Part shown: positions 40,600-52,081 of the stretch, in pieces | How the letters are laid out: the number at the start of each line of letters is the position of its first letter | Position numbering within the stretch: position 1 is the first letter of the stretch | NCBI GenBank assembly: GCA_014584345.1 | Contig: JACTNB010000019.1 | Coordinates: forward strand, 310,001-374,000 | Length of the DNA stretch: 64,000 bases | From: Planctomycetota bacterium | Lineage (GTDB): Bacteria; Planctomycetota; Planctomycetia; Planctomycetales; Planctomycetaceae | Reading direction: 5' to 3' | Position numbers and translations under genes: made by a program | Notes under the pieces: model-generated | The model's input: the letters and a program-made list of their open reading frames with translations, nothing else | What the model was told of the DNA's origin: nothing | Database searches by the model: none

Positions 40600-41268
40600 A
40601 TGAACAAGCCCAAAGAATCCTCTGGCGTGGAAGAACTCATTCAACGGCTCCGCGAGCAAGGCGTGGCCGAAGGCCAGAGCCGTGCCGACGAACTTTTTGC
40701 GCAGGCGCGCCGCCGAGCCGAACAACGCCTGGACGAAGCCCGACGCGAAGCCGACGAAATCCTGCGGCAAGCACGCCTGGAATCGCAACAACTTCAGAAG
40801 GCCGGAGAAGATGCTGTCCGTCTGGCCGTGCGCGATGCCATTCTGCGGCTGAAGTCCGAACTGGTGGAACGCTTTGCCGATCGAGTCCGGCATTTGGTCA
40901 CGCGCGAATTGAAGGACGAGAACATATTGCGGCAGCTGATCCTCGAAGTCGGCGGGCGGGCAGCGCCCCCCGCCGATCAGCCCGCGCGGATTCTGCTGCC
41001 CAGGGATGTCGTGGGACTGGAACAGTTGCGGCGTGCTCCCGAGGAAGTAAAGGAAGGGACGCTCAGTCACTTCGTGGTCTCGTTGACCAAGGACGTCCTG
41101 CGAGAAGGAATTGAAATTGGGGAAAGGGAAGATCCGTCCGCCGGCATTCGCATTCGGCTTCAAGGGGATGATCTGGAGATCGACCTGACGGATGCCGCCG
41201 TCGCCGATCTGCTGTTGCGGCATCTGCTGCCCCGATTTCGCGCGATGATGGAAGGCATCATCCAGTAA
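40600..41268 (+). CDS. V-type ATPase subunit E-like peripheral stalk
   Basis: This 222-residue protein has a long Ala/Arg/Glu-rich coiled coil (about residues 15-75) with repeats such as ARRRAEQRLDEARREADEIL, followed by a globular C-terminal domain. This is the layout of subunit E of the peripheral stalk, which links the head to subunit I. The ATG at 40600 lies 44 bases after the K stop, the only visible gap of any size in the upstream part of the operon. Confidence 0.85.
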   Translation: MNKPKESSGVEELIQRLREQGVAEGQSRADELFAQARRRAEQRLDEARREADEILRQARLESQQLQKAGEDAVRLAVRDAILRLKSELVERFADRVRHLVTRELKDENILRQLILEVGGRAAPPADQPARILLPRDVVGLEQLRRAPEEVKEGTLSHFVVSLTKDVLREGIEIGEREDPSAGIRIRLQGDDLEIDLTDAAVADLLLRHLLPRFRAMMEGIIQ

Positions 41269-41289
41269 CCCAGCCAGGGGATGCACGCC

Positions 41290-41958
41290 ATGCCAACAGC
41301 CACGAATTATTACATGCTGGTCGCGAGCCTGCCGCGGATGCCGCGCACGTTCGAGGTCGAGCAGGTGCCAATCTCTCGCTTGCGACTGCAACAAAGACTG
41401 GAGATGCTGAACGAGGAAGATACCACAACCGTCCAGCAGATGCAGGAATTTCTGCTGTGGGATCGGCAACACCCCGATCGGACCGATACGGAAGTTCTGC
41501 AGGAATATGAACAGTTAATGCAACGGGTTCGCAACGTACTGGCCCGGAAGATCATCGTCTATCGCATGGACGTGCGCACGATTACCTGTGGCTTGCGGCG
41601 GCGACGCCTGGGAATGGACCCTCCCAGCGGAGTGGGACAATGGGTGCAAGCGATACGGGAGAATTGGGAGCACCCCGACTTTCGCCTGGCGCGGCAGCAT
41701 CCCTGGATCCCCCTCGTGCGCGGCTACATGGAAGCCCATCAACCCTTGCAGACGGAACGCCAACTCCTGCTGGCCATCTGGAATCAGTGGACCCGGCTGG
41801 CCGATCGGTATTACTTTTCCTTCGAGACGATCTTGTTGTATCTGGCCCGCTGGGAAATCGTCGATCGCTGGACCCGGCTGAACGAATCGCTGGGACGCCA
41901 GCATTTTGAATCCCTACTCACGGAGGCGCTCGGCGAGCATGCCCGATTCCCCCAATGA
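41290..41958 (+). CDS. DUF2764 protein, V-ATPase accessory subunit
   Basis: ATG at 41290 is preferred over 41281 because AGGGG then sits nine bases upstream. The 222-residue protein begins MPTATNYYMLVASLPRMP, matching DUF2764, whose members start with a YYxLVASLP-like segment and lie in V-ATPase operons of Chlamydiae, Bacteroidetes and related bacteria. It is rich in aromatic residues and helical. It probably replaces the missing C/F-type subunit, an inference from position only. It overlaps the A gene by 20 bases. Confidence 0.75.
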   Translation: MPTATNYYMLVASLPRMPRTFEVEQVPISRLRLQQRLEMLNEEDTTTVQQMQEFLLWDRQHPDRTDTEVLQEYEQLMQRVRNVLARKIIVYRMDVRTITCGLRRRRLGMDPPSGVGQWVQAIRENWEHPDFRLARQHPWIPLVRGYMEAHQPLQTERQLLLAIWNQWTRLADRYYFSFETILLYLARWEIVDRWTRLNESLGRQHFESLLTEALGEHARFPQ

Positions 41959-43720
41959 CTCGCGAATTACGGCGGTGAATGGCAATATTGTTTCGATCAC
42001 CGTTCCCGACGGCCACATCATTAAAAATGAAGTGGCCTATGTATGTGTCGGCGACGAACGGCTGAAGTCGGAAGTGTTGCGCATCTACGGGCAGGAAGCC
42101 GACCTGCAGGTCTTCGAGGACACACAAGGCGTGAAGGTCGGCGATCGTGTCGAACTGACACATCACCTGCTTTCCGCGGAACTGGGACCGGGATTGCTGG
42201 GAGCCGTATTCGATGGCCTCCAGAATCCGCTGGAAACCCTGGCACTGCGTGACGGCATGTTTCTGCGCCGCGGACGATACGTCGATGCCCTCGACAGACA
42301 GCACAAATGGTCGTTCGTGCCCATGCGCCGCACGGGAGACCGCCTCCGTGCGGGAGATGTCCTGGGAACGGTGCAGGAGCGGGGGCTGGAGCACAAAATC
42401 ATGGTTCCCTTCGATTGCTCCGAACCACTCGAATTGACCTGGATCCAGGGAGGCAGTTTCACGGTGGACGAACCGATTGCCCGGGTACGCGACTCGCGCG
42501 GGGACCGACTGCTGACCATGAAGCAGCAATGGCCGGTCCGGATCCCCTTGCCTGCCGACCTGCTGCGCTGGCAACTGGCAACACGCGAGTATCCCGAAGA
42601 CCTGCTGGTGACCACCATTCGGATCATCGACACGTTTTTCCCGATTGCGCGGGGGGGGACGGCCTGTATTCCCGGACCCTTTGGCGCGGGTAAGACGGTG
42701 CTGCAGACGTTGATCGCTAGGCATTCGGATGTCGACGTGGTCATCGTGGTGGCCTGCGGCGAACGGGCCAGCGAAGTAGTGGATGCCATCAACGAGTTTT
42801 CCCAGGCACGGGATCCACGGGGAGGAGGCTCGCTGATGGACCGTACGATTATCGTCTGCAACACGTCTTCGATGCCGGTTGCCGCCCGCGAGGCCTCGAT
42901 CTACACGGGGTTGACGCTGGGAGAATACTATCGGCAGATGGGACACAACGTTCTGCTGCTGGCCGATTCCACCTCGCGCTGGGCGCAGGCGCTGCGGGAA
43001 ACATCGGGACGTCTCGAAGAAATTCCCGGAGAGGAAGCCTTTCCGGCCTATCTCGATTCCGCCATCAAAAGCCTGTATGAACGAGCAGGACAACTGACTA
43101 TGCGGGACGGCACCACGGGCAGCCTGACGATGATCGGCACGGTCTCGCCCGCCGGAGGAAATTTCGAGGAACCCGTGACGCAATCGACCCTGGGAACGGT
43201 CAAGGCATTTCTGGGACTGTCGTATGCCCGTGCCTACAAGCGATCTTATCCCGCCATCGATCCCCTCATCTCCTGGTCGCGCTACCGGGAGCAACTGCGG
43301 AGTTATTTCGACCGCGCGCTTCAGCCCGGCTGGACGGACCAGGTGGAGACGCTGGCCGGCTTGTTGCACGAGGGGAACGCCATCCACCAGATGATGCTGG
43401 TGACGGGCGAGGAAGGAGTCTCCCTCGAGGATTTCATAACCTATCAGAAATCGCTGCTGCTCGACGCAGCTTACCTGCAGCAAGATGCCTTCGATCCCGT
43501 CGATGTTTCCGTTTCGCTCGAACGCCAGCAGGAGACGCTGCAGTTGATCTGGCGGTACATCAGTCGCGACTATCTGTTCACCGACAAGGATCAGGCACGG
43601 ATCTATTTCACCCGGCTTACGGGACTGCTGAAGAACCTCAACTACTCCTCACGCGAATCCCAGGAATACGCGGACTATCTGCAACGCATCGAGGAATTTC
43701 AACCGGATGGCATGAATTAG
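41939..43720 (+). CDS. V-type ATPase subunit A (catalytic)
   Basis: ATG at 41939, within the end of the DUF2764 gene, gives 593 residues beginning MPDSPNDSRITAVNGN; an upstream ATG at 41906 is less likely. The catalytic P-loop GPFGAGKTVLQ is near residue 245, the catalytic Glu lies in the CGERASEV segment, and LLADSTSRWAQALRE is typical of the A subunit. The longer non-homologous insertion of V-type A subunits is present (about 110-190). It hydrolyses or makes ATP. Confidence 0.93.
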   Translation: MPDSPNDSRITAVNGNIVSITVPDGHIIKNEVAYVCVGDERLKSEVLRIYGQEADLQVFEDTQGVKVGDRVELTHHLLSAELGPGLLGAVFDGLQNPLETLALRDGMFLRRGRYVDALDRQHKWSFVPMRRTGDRLRAGDVLGTVQERGLEHKIMVPFDCSEPLELTWIQGGSFTVDEPIARVRDSRGDRLLTMKQQWPVRIPLPADLLRWQLATREYPEDLLVTTIRIIDTFFPIARGGTACIPGPFGAGKTVLQTLIARHSDVDVVIVVACGERASEVVDAINEFSQARDPRGGGSLMDRTIIVCNTSSMPVAAREASIYTGLTLGEYYRQMGHNVLLLADSTSRWAQALRETSGRLEEIPGEEAFPAYLDSAIKSLYERAGQLTMRDGTTGSLTMIGTVSPAGGNFEEPVTQSTLGTVKAFLGLSYARAYKRSYPAIDPLISWSRYREQLRSYFDRALQPGWTDQVETLAGLLHEGNAIHQMMLVTGEEGVSLEDFITYQKSLLLDAAYLQQDAFDPVDVSVSLERQQETLQLIWRYISRDYLFTDKDQARIYFTRLTGLLKNLNYSSRESQEYADYLQRIEEFQPDGMN

Positions 43721-43846
43721 CGGATCTCCCGGATGGCACTCAGCGTAGCCCAGCGGCACCGCAATGGAATCCACCGCGACTAGCTCCACTGTTGTAGACA
43801 TGTGATTGCCGGGATCGGGCTTGTGAGAAACGGATAATTCCATCTG

Positions 43847-43894
43847 GCCGCGTGGGAGCAAGCCTCGTAAAACTCCCGCACCGTGCCACGCGGC
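43847..43894 (+). terminator. Stem-loop downstream of the V-ATPase operon
   Basis: Arms 43847-43855 and 43886-43894 pair perfectly over nine bases with a 30-base loop that can form a second short pair. It lies about 127 bases beyond the subunit A stop. There is no T tract, so a terminator is only a suggestion. Confidence 0.3.
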
Positions 43895-44019
43895 TTGAGA
43901 GAATGGGGTAAATCGAGTAGATTGCGCGTGAGATCATTTTGCCCACGCAGCGGGATACGCATCGCCTTAATCGCGATTCGACACTAGCCGCCCCTCGTTT
44001 ATTCACGGAGAATGCATCC

Positions 44020-45129
44020 ATGCGACGACGCCTGTTTCTGCAAACGGGGCTGGTGGCCACGCTGGGGACTCCCTTGCTGGCCGCTTGGGATGACAAGGGC
44101 TTCGAGGGGGCAGCCCAGATTCTGCAACGGGCGACCGAAAGCGGCCAGGTGCATGCCGCCGTGTTGCATGTCCAGCGGAAGGATATCCATGCCAGCCGAC
44201 ATTTTGGTCAATCGCAATCGAAGGACGCAATGTTTCTGCTCGGTTCCATTTCCAAACCGATTTGTGTTACCGCGCTGATGAGATTGTATGATCAAGGGGA
44301 ATTTCAACTCACGGATCGTGCCCGCAGGTATCTTCCGGAATTCACGGGAAGCGGGCGCGACGACATCACGATTCTGCAGTTATTGACTCACGTCTCCGGA
44401 CTGCCGGATCAACTTCCCAACAACAACGCACTGCGGGCGGCTCACGCTCCTCAGTCGGAGTTTGTGAAACAGGCCCTCCGCACGCCTCTGCTGTTTGCCC
44501 CTGGCACGCGTTACCAGTATTCCAGCATGGCTATTCTGTTGGCAACCCACATTGCGGAACGCATCAGTGGCGTGCCGATTCTCGAACTCGTGGATCGCAC
44601 GGTGCTACAACCCCTGGGCATGAAACATTCAGCGGCAGGAAGGGGGCATTTCCAACTGGAGCAATTAACCCCAGTCCAGACCGAGCGCGCCGCCGTGGAA
44701 TCTGGCGCGGGAGACCCCGGCGCGAAAAACTGGGACTGGAACAGCCCCTACTGGCGTGGACTTGGCGCAACCTGGGGAGGCGTGCATGCTTCCGCTCCCG
44801 ACGTCGCGAGATTCCTGCACGAATTTCTGTCCTGCCAGGGTCAGGCCGTCAAACCCGAGACAGCACGCCTGATGACCCGCAATCACAACCCGAGTGGACT
44901 CACCCCCCGCGGACTGGGTTTTAATGTCGGCAAACTGGCTGGGAGCCCCGGCTGTTCGGAACGGACGTTCGGGCACACGGGATCCACGGGTACTCTATGC
45001 TGGGCCGATCCGGCGACGGAAACCATTTGCGTGGTCCTGACTTCACTTCCGGGACGGGCAGTCCAACCACATCCGCGAGAGTTGGCAGCGGCAAAAATCG
45101 CCGAGCATGCGGCAACGCGGGCAGAGTGA
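44020..45129 (+). CDS. Secreted beta-lactamase-fold serine hydrolase
   Basis: ATG at 44020 (CGGAG upstream) gives 369 residues and a basic signal peptide (MRRRLFLQTGLVATLG). The catalytic motif is SISK, with YSS as the Tyr motif in RYQYSSMA, and HTGSTGT near the end. This is a class C beta-lactamase-like serine hydrolase. A paralogue is at 24235-25398. Confidence 0.85.
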   Translation: MRRRLFLQTGLVATLGTPLLAAWDDKGFEGAAQILQRATESGQVHAAVLHVQRKDIHASRHFGQSQSKDAMFLLGSISKPICVTALMRLYDQGEFQLTDRARRYLPEFTGSGRDDITILQLLTHVSGLPDQLPNNNALRAAHAPQSEFVKQALRTPLLFAPGTRYQYSSMAILLATHIAERISGVPILELVDRTVLQPLGMKHSAAGRGHFQLEQLTPVQTERAAVESGAGDPGAKNWDWNSPYWRGLGATWGGVHASAPDVARFLHEFLSCQGQAVKPETARLMTRNHNPSGLTPRGLGFNVGKLAGSPGCSERTFGHTGSTGTLCWADPATETICVVLTSLPGRAVQPHPRELAAAKIAEHAATRAE

Positions 45130-45242
45130 TGCCCTGTCATGCGGCGTGCTGAACAGTGTCTGAGAATTCGCGTGAAATTGTACCGGCAATTATGTCTTCC
45201 GTCACCAACCCGATTCATGCCTGGCTTGCAAGGGATTTTCAC

Positions 45243-47348
45243 ATGCTGCGATTCATGGTGTTGTTGCTGTTGCCGTACGGCGGTCTGTCTGCCACCTCCC
45301 TGCTTGCCGACGATCTTTTCGTCTGGTCGAATCGGACACCCGAAGCGCGGCAGGAACACTCCCTGCGTGGGGTATTATTGAAGGAGTGCCTGGCGGCGCT
45401 CGACCAGCGAGAACGAGCCTACGAGGGCATCCGTACGGCAGAGGATCTGCATGTCTGGAACCAGCAACGCCGCGAATTCTTCCAGACTCAACTCGGCAGA
45501 TGGCCCGACAGCACTCCGCTAAATGCCCAGGTTGTGGGAATCGTCCAGGCGGACGGGTATCGCATCGAGAAGATCCTGTTTGAAAGTCAGCCTGGCCACC
45601 ATGTGACGGGAAACCTGTATCTCCCCGCCACGGCAGGTCCGCATCCCGCCGTACTGATTCCTTGTGGGCACAGCTACAACGGAAAGGCGGCGGAGGGGTA
45701 TCAGCGCGTCAGTATTCTGATGGCTCGGAACGGAATTGCCGCTTTCTGTTACGATCCCATCGGCCAGGGCGAACGATACCAGGCATTCGCGGCGGATGGG
45801 ACACCGTTGTCCGCCGAGTATCAAGTCAATCCGAACAGTCTGCGGCAACTGGAAAACATTCCGGGGCAGCCTCGCTTCAATCCCGTCGAGGAGCATACCC
45901 TGATCGGGATCGGCTCGATTCTGGTGGGACGCAACACGGCGACCTACCGGATCTTCGATGGCATGCGGTGCGTGGATTATCTCGTCAGTCGCCCGGATAT
46001 CCTGGCGGACCGCATCGGTTGCACGGGAAATTCGGGAGGGGGCACCTTAACGGCCTATCTGATGGCGCTCGATGAACGGATCTACTGCGCGGCACCGGGG
46101 TGTTACATGACGACCTTTCGACGTCTGCTCGAAACCAATGGCCCGCAAGACGCGGAGCAGAATATCCATGGCCAGATACGATTCGGCATGGACGAAGCAG
46201 ATTATGTCCTCATGCGCGCTCCCCGGCCGACGGTTCTGCTGGCGGGTACCCGCGATGCCACGTTTGATATCACCGGAACCTGGGATATTTTGCGCGAGTC
46301 CAAACGAGCCTATGCGCGGCTCGATCTGCCAGAACGTGTCGACATCGTGGAAGCAGATGCTCCCCATGGCTTCACCACGCAATTGCGCGTGGGTGCCGTA
46401 CGCTGGATGAGTCGCTGGCTGCTCGATCGCCACGAACCCATCATCGAACCCGATTTTCCCATTCACGACCCCGCCGAGTTGCAGTGTACTCCGCGGGGCC
46501 AGGTCGCCTTCCTGCCAAACGAACGAACGGTATTTGACCTGAATCGCGAGCTGGCGGCCAAAATGATTTCCGGTCGGCATGCCAGCCAGAGTGAAGTCGC
46601 TCGGGTGACACGGGAGCAAATTTGCCAGACAGCGGGCATGTGCGCCATCGACCAGTTGCCCGAAATTACGGCACGGGTACTTGGTGAAAGCCAATGGCAA
46701 GGATATCGCGTAGAAAAACTTGTCTACCAGGCGGAGGGACGGGGTCCTCTGCCGACGTTACGATTTCACCCTGCAGCACCCAATGGAGAAACAACCCTGT
46801 TGATTTCGGGTTCAGGCAAGAGCACGGAGTTGCAACCAGACGGAAAAATCATTCCGTTGCTGCGGCAGGGGCACGTAGTGCTTGCGTTGGATTTGCCTGG
46901 CATCGGCGAGACAGCGGATGCCACCGGACGCAACCCCGCCCGCCGCTATTGGGCAGACGCGCTGTTCGGCCCCGATGGTGAATCGTTTTGGCTGTCTTAC
47001 CTGCTGGGGCGTTCGCTGGTAGGACTGCGAGCCGAGGCGATACTGTCCTTGATTCAACATCTCGAAGCGGAGAACGCCCCGGGCACCGCGAGGAAACTGC
47101 ATGTGATCGCGACCGGCAGCGCGGGCCCGCCAGCCTTGCATGCCGTTGTCTTCGCGAGCGAGGCTGTCTCGTCGCTGACGCTGCATCACTCTCTGGCCTC
47201 GTGGCAGCAACTCATGGCTGCCCCGCTGGGTCATGCTCATCTTACGGAAACCGTGCATGGCGTTTTGGCCGTTTACGATCTCCCCGATCTTGTCTCACTG
47301 ATCGGGCAGGACAAGGTCCGGATCGAAGCGCCTCTTCAGCCGCGTTAG
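45243..47348 (+). CDS. Large secreted alpha/beta hydrolase with two hydrolase-like halves
   Basis: ATG at 45243 is preferred (AAGGGA eight bases upstream, signal peptide MLRFMVLLLLPYGGLSATSLL) over the earlier ATG at 45156. The protein has 701 residues. The first half is an acetylxylan-esterase-like hydrolase with GHSYNGK, nucleophile GNSGGG, acid in TRDATFD and His in DAPHGF. The second half (about 480-690) repeats the fold with ISGSGKS and TGSAG in place of the normal serine elbow, and no obvious catalytic His, so it may be a non-catalytic copy. Substrate is unknown. Confidence 0.82.
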   Translation: MLRFMVLLLLPYGGLSATSLLADDLFVWSNRTPEARQEHSLRGVLLKECLAALDQRERAYEGIRTAEDLHVWNQQRREFFQTQLGRWPDSTPLNAQVVGIVQADGYRIEKILFESQPGHHVTGNLYLPATAGPHPAVLIPCGHSYNGKAAEGYQRVSILMARNGIAAFCYDPIGQGERYQAFAADGTPLSAEYQVNPNSLRQLENIPGQPRFNPVEEHTLIGIGSILVGRNTATYRIFDGMRCVDYLVSRPDILADRIGCTGNSGGGTLTAYLMALDERIYCAAPGCYMTTFRRLLETNGPQDAEQNIHGQIRFGMDEADYVLMRAPRPTVLLAGTRDATFDITGTWDILRESKRAYARLDLPERVDIVEADAPHGFTTQLRVGAVRWMSRWLLDRHEPIIEPDFPIHDPAELQCTPRGQVAFLPNERTVFDLNRELAAKMISGRHASQSEVARVTREQICQTAGMCAIDQLPEITARVLGESQWQGYRVEKLVYQAEGRGPLPTLRFHPAAPNGETTLLISGSGKSTELQPDGKIIPLLRQGHVVLALDLPGIGETADATGRNPARRYWADALFGPDGESFWLSYLLGRSLVGLRAEAILSLIQHLEAENAPGTARKLHVIATGSAGPPALHAVVFASEAVSSLTLHHSLASWQQLMAAPLGHAHLTETVHGVLAVYDLPDLVSLIGQDKVRIEAPLQPR

Positions 47349-47377
47349 CAGTCTGCCAATTCATGCGGGAGGCGGGT

Positions 47378-48856
<1,479 letters not shown>

Positions 48857-48949
48857 TCACTTAAATCCTAACAGGTCGGAGGGAACAACATTTACTTCCG
48901 GCAATCCACGCGTCGGATCCTTGCGGACACGCGGGACGCCACTTCGTCA

Positions 48950-51900
48950 TCAGTTCTTATTGATTGTTTCATCGAGGTTCAACAACAGATTCGCCACCAG
49001 CGTATAAGCCGCCAGTTCCGCGACATCGAGTTTTTCATCGGGCCGGCTTTCGCCGAAGGTAATCATTTCCCGCGCCGCGGCGAGATCATTCCGATATCGC
49101 GCCTGGAATTCCGCCTGCATCCGCTGCACAACGGCCAGTTCCTCGGCAGCCGGGATGCGTGCCGTGGCTACTTCCCAACCCCAGGCAAGACGTTCAGCGG
49201 GGGTGGCTCCCCCCTCCCGCAACATACGTACTGCGAAGCCGCGAGCCGCCTCGAAATACTGGACGTCGTTCATCAACTGCAGCGCCTGCAAGGGGGTATT
49301 CGTCCGCTCGCGACGGGAACAACTCTGCTCCCGACTGGGCCCATCGAACGTTGTCATGAAGGGGGGAGGCGCGGTCCGCTTGAGAAATGTGTAGAGACTG
49401 CGGCGGTACAGGTCTTCTCCCGTCCCTTGTTTGTAGAAACGGGTATTGCTCCCCCCGAAGGCCACCGGTTCCCAGATATTGGGTGGCTGATAGGGAAACA
49501 CGCCCGGGCCGCCCCGTTTCTCCGACAGCAGCCCCCCATGGAACAAGGCCTGGTCACGTAATACTTCGGCATCCAGACGCAACCGCGGCCCCCGGGTGAG
49601 GTAGCGATTTTCCGGATCCCGGCCGGCGGCGGGCATGGTAAACGTGGAATCCTGACAGTACGCCTCGCTGGTCACCATAAGTTTCAGGAATTGTTTGATG
49701 TCCCAGCCCTGCCTCACAAACTCGACAGCCAGCCAGTCGAGCAACTCCGGATGCGTAGGCGGCTCCCCTTGCAGGCCGAAATCGGCGCTCGTTTTCACCA
49801 ACCCCGTGCCAAACAGTTGCTGCCAGAAGCGGTTCACCGTCACGCGACTGGTTAACGGATGCGAACCACTGACCAGCCAATTGGCCAGGTCGAGCCGGTT
49901 GTACTCCCGTCCCTCCTCCTGCACAGGCAGGGGGGGCAGGAATTTCGGGACATCCCGCGTGACACGTTCGCCCGGTTTATCGTAGGCACCGCGGAGCATG
50001 ACGTAGCTTTCCCGCGGCTTGGGCAACTCGGCCATCACAAGCGTCAAGGGAACATTCTGCTCGACCTTCTCGATTTCCGCCTTGAGCGTAGTTTTCAAGG
50101 CTTTTTTCGACCGGATCCCTCCGTCTATTCCGAGGTAAAAATTCTCGAGCCAGAAACTTCGAATTTCCTCGGCTTCCGCGGCGCTCCAGTCGGCAGGCTG
50201 TTTGCCGCGCACGATGTCGCGGAGGCGATCGGGCAAGGCGTCGTTGCGCTTTCCCTGATTCTTTTCCCGCCAAACCTGAAAAGACCACTCCGCATTGCCC
50301 GCCTTATCGACCCTGGAAAGCACCGCCAGACGATCCCAGGCGACGGTCCCCGCGAACTGCGTGAAGGCATAGCCCGTCACTTTCTGGCCGGCCTTCAGTC
50401 CCAGCGTGTCCGCGGACACTTCCAGACGAACCCATTGACCAGGGGCCGGCAGTTCCCCCAGGAACACCTTTTCGGGCGTATCGATTTTCCCAAAGGGGAT
50501 TTTTTCCGCGTCTCCCCAGACCGCCCTGTGCTTCCATCCATCGGTATGAAACTGAATCATGATCGCTTCGGGGGGATTCTCGGGTTCGAGATAACAATGC
50601 ACGATCACCTTCCCCGCCGCGGGCACGAAAAACTCCGCCCCGCCACTGTAGAAATCCTGCGCGAGGCCCGTTGCCGTGCGCTGCAGCGATTTATCGCCAC
50701 TGAAGACCGGGCCTGCCGCGGCATTTATCAACTTCAGTGGACCTCCGGAATTCTGGGGGACCACTCCTGGAGGAAACCCATCCTCGAACCAGACAGTTTC
50801 CGTCTCCTCAGGCTCGGGCCGGGGATCCCGCGTGGCGGGATCGATGTAGTCCAGACCGGCCAGGGATGCCCGCAACACGGTTTCCACGTCGGCCAGTTCG
50901 GCCTTCAACCTGGCAATGGTCGCTTCGTCCTCGGGTTTGTAGAGTTTCAGCACGGGAGGGGTATCGAGCTTGTTGCCATCCATTGCAGGATCGGCTGCAC
51001 TGTGAAAGAACGCGTACAGCGAATAATACTCGCGGGTGGAAAGGGGATCGTATTTGTGATCGTGGCATACCGCGCAGCCCGCCGTCAGTCCCATCCACAC
51101 TTCCGCCATGGTTGTCGTGCGATCGACCGCGTAACGATAGACCCATTCCTCGTTGATACTCCCCCCTTCGCTGGTGGTGACATTGCAGCGATTGAACCCC
51201 GAGGCGATCCGCTGCGCCCGCGTGGCATCGGGCAGCACATCACCCGCCAGTTGCCAGCGAGTGAATTCATCGAACGGCAAATTCGTGTTGAACGCCTCCA
51301 CCACCCAATCGCGATAAGGCCACATCGAACGGATGTTGTCCAGATGCAACCCATGCGTGTCGGCATATCGTGCCAGATCAAGCCACTGCCGCGCCATATG
51401 TTCGCCATAGGCAGGTGACGCAAATAAACGATCGACCAGTTTTTCGTAGGCATCGGGACTTTCGTCCGCAACGAACTGACGTACCGCTTCCCGGGTGGGG
51501 GGCAGCCCGGTCAAATCGAGCGACACGCGACGAATCAGCGTACCACGGTCCGCCCGCGGCGCGCGGGGGAGCGATTGCTGTTGACGTTTGGATTCCAGAA
51601 ACGCATCGATCGGATGCGTCAATTGCGAATCCGGCACCGCGACCTGCACCGGAGGCACGAACGACCAATGTTCCTTGTACACGGCCCCCTGCTCGATCCA
51701 CTGCCGCAGGATCGCTTTTTGCCGCTCCGTCAATTTCTTGTAGGAGTCGGGCGGCGGCATCATCTCGGCGGCATCCGTGCTGTTGATTCGCTGCCAGACA
51801 AGACTGCTGGCGGCATCCCCCGGCACAATGGCTCGCTTCCCCGCGCGATCCCGAGTGGCGTCGGCCGCTTGATCCAATCTCAAGTCCGCCTCCCGATGGG

Positions 51901-52081
51901 CAGAATCCTGACCGTGGCAGGCGTAGCAATTGTCCGACAGTATCGGGATGACATCCTGGTTGAAATCAATCCCTTCGGCAGCCAGCGCGGATTGGGGACC
52001 GTTCCCCCCGAACCAGATCAATAAGGTCAACACCAGCGACTTGAACCCGTACGCGGCGAGCTGTGAACAATTCTTGAGCAT
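48950..52081 (-). CDS. DUF1549/DUF1553 cytochrome-domain protein (PSD1 family)
   Basis: ATG at 52081 (MLKNCSQLAAYGF) is chosen; the longer open frame to 52591 includes 170 codons of non-protein-like sequence. The 1043-residue protein has a signal peptide, haem site CYACHG (C52, C55, H56), the DUF1549 domain with a CAVCHDHK second site, a middle beta domain of about 180 residues (around residues 440-620) that looks like a carbohydrate-binding module, and the C-terminal DUF1553 domain. It is the upstream partner of the DUF1501 gene at 47378. Confidence 0.9.
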   Translation of the reverse strand: MLKNCSQLAAYGFKSLVLTLLIWFGGNGPQSALAAEGIDFNQDVIPILSDNCYACHGQDSAHREADLRLDQAADATRDRAGKRAIVPGDAASSLVWQRINSTDAAEMMPPPDSYKKLTERQKAILRQWIEQGAVYKEHWSFVPPVQVAVPDSQLTHPIDAFLESKRQQQSLPRAPRADRGTLIRRVSLDLTGLPPTREAVRQFVADESPDAYEKLVDRLFASPAYGEHMARQWLDLARYADTHGLHLDNIRSMWPYRDWVVEAFNTNLPFDEFTRWQLAGDVLPDATRAQRIASGFNRCNVTTSEGGSINEEWVYRYAVDRTTTMAEVWMGLTAGCAVCHDHKYDPLSTREYYSLYAFFHSAADPAMDGNKLDTPPVLKLYKPEDEATIARLKAELADVETVLRASLAGLDYIDPATRDPRPEPEETETVWFEDGFPPGVVPQNSGGPLKLINAAAGPVFSGDKSLQRTATGLAQDFYSGGAEFFVPAAGKVIVHCYLEPENPPEAIMIQFHTDGWKHRAVWGDAEKIPFGKIDTPEKVFLGELPAPGQWVRLEVSADTLGLKAGQKVTGYAFTQFAGTVAWDRLAVLSRVDKAGNAEWSFQVWREKNQGKRNDALPDRLRDIVRGKQPADWSAAEAEEIRSFWLENFYLGIDGGIRSKKALKTTLKAEIEKVEQNVPLTLVMAELPKPRESYVMLRGAYDKPGERVTRDVPKFLPPLPVQEEGREYNRLDLANWLVSGSHPLTSRVTVNRFWQQLFGTGLVKTSADFGLQGEPPTHPELLDWLAVEFVRQGWDIKQFLKLMVTSEAYCQDSTFTMPAAGRDPENRYLTRGPRLRLDAEVLRDQALFHGGLLSEKRGGPGVFPYQPPNIWEPVAFGGSNTRFYKQGTGEDLYRRSLYTFLKRTAPPPFMTTFDGPSREQSCSRRERTNTPLQALQLMNDVQYFEAARGFAVRMLREGGATPAERLAWGWEVATARIPAAEELAVVQRMQAEFQARYRNDLAAAREMITFGESRPDEKLDVAELAAYTLVANLLLNLDETINKN

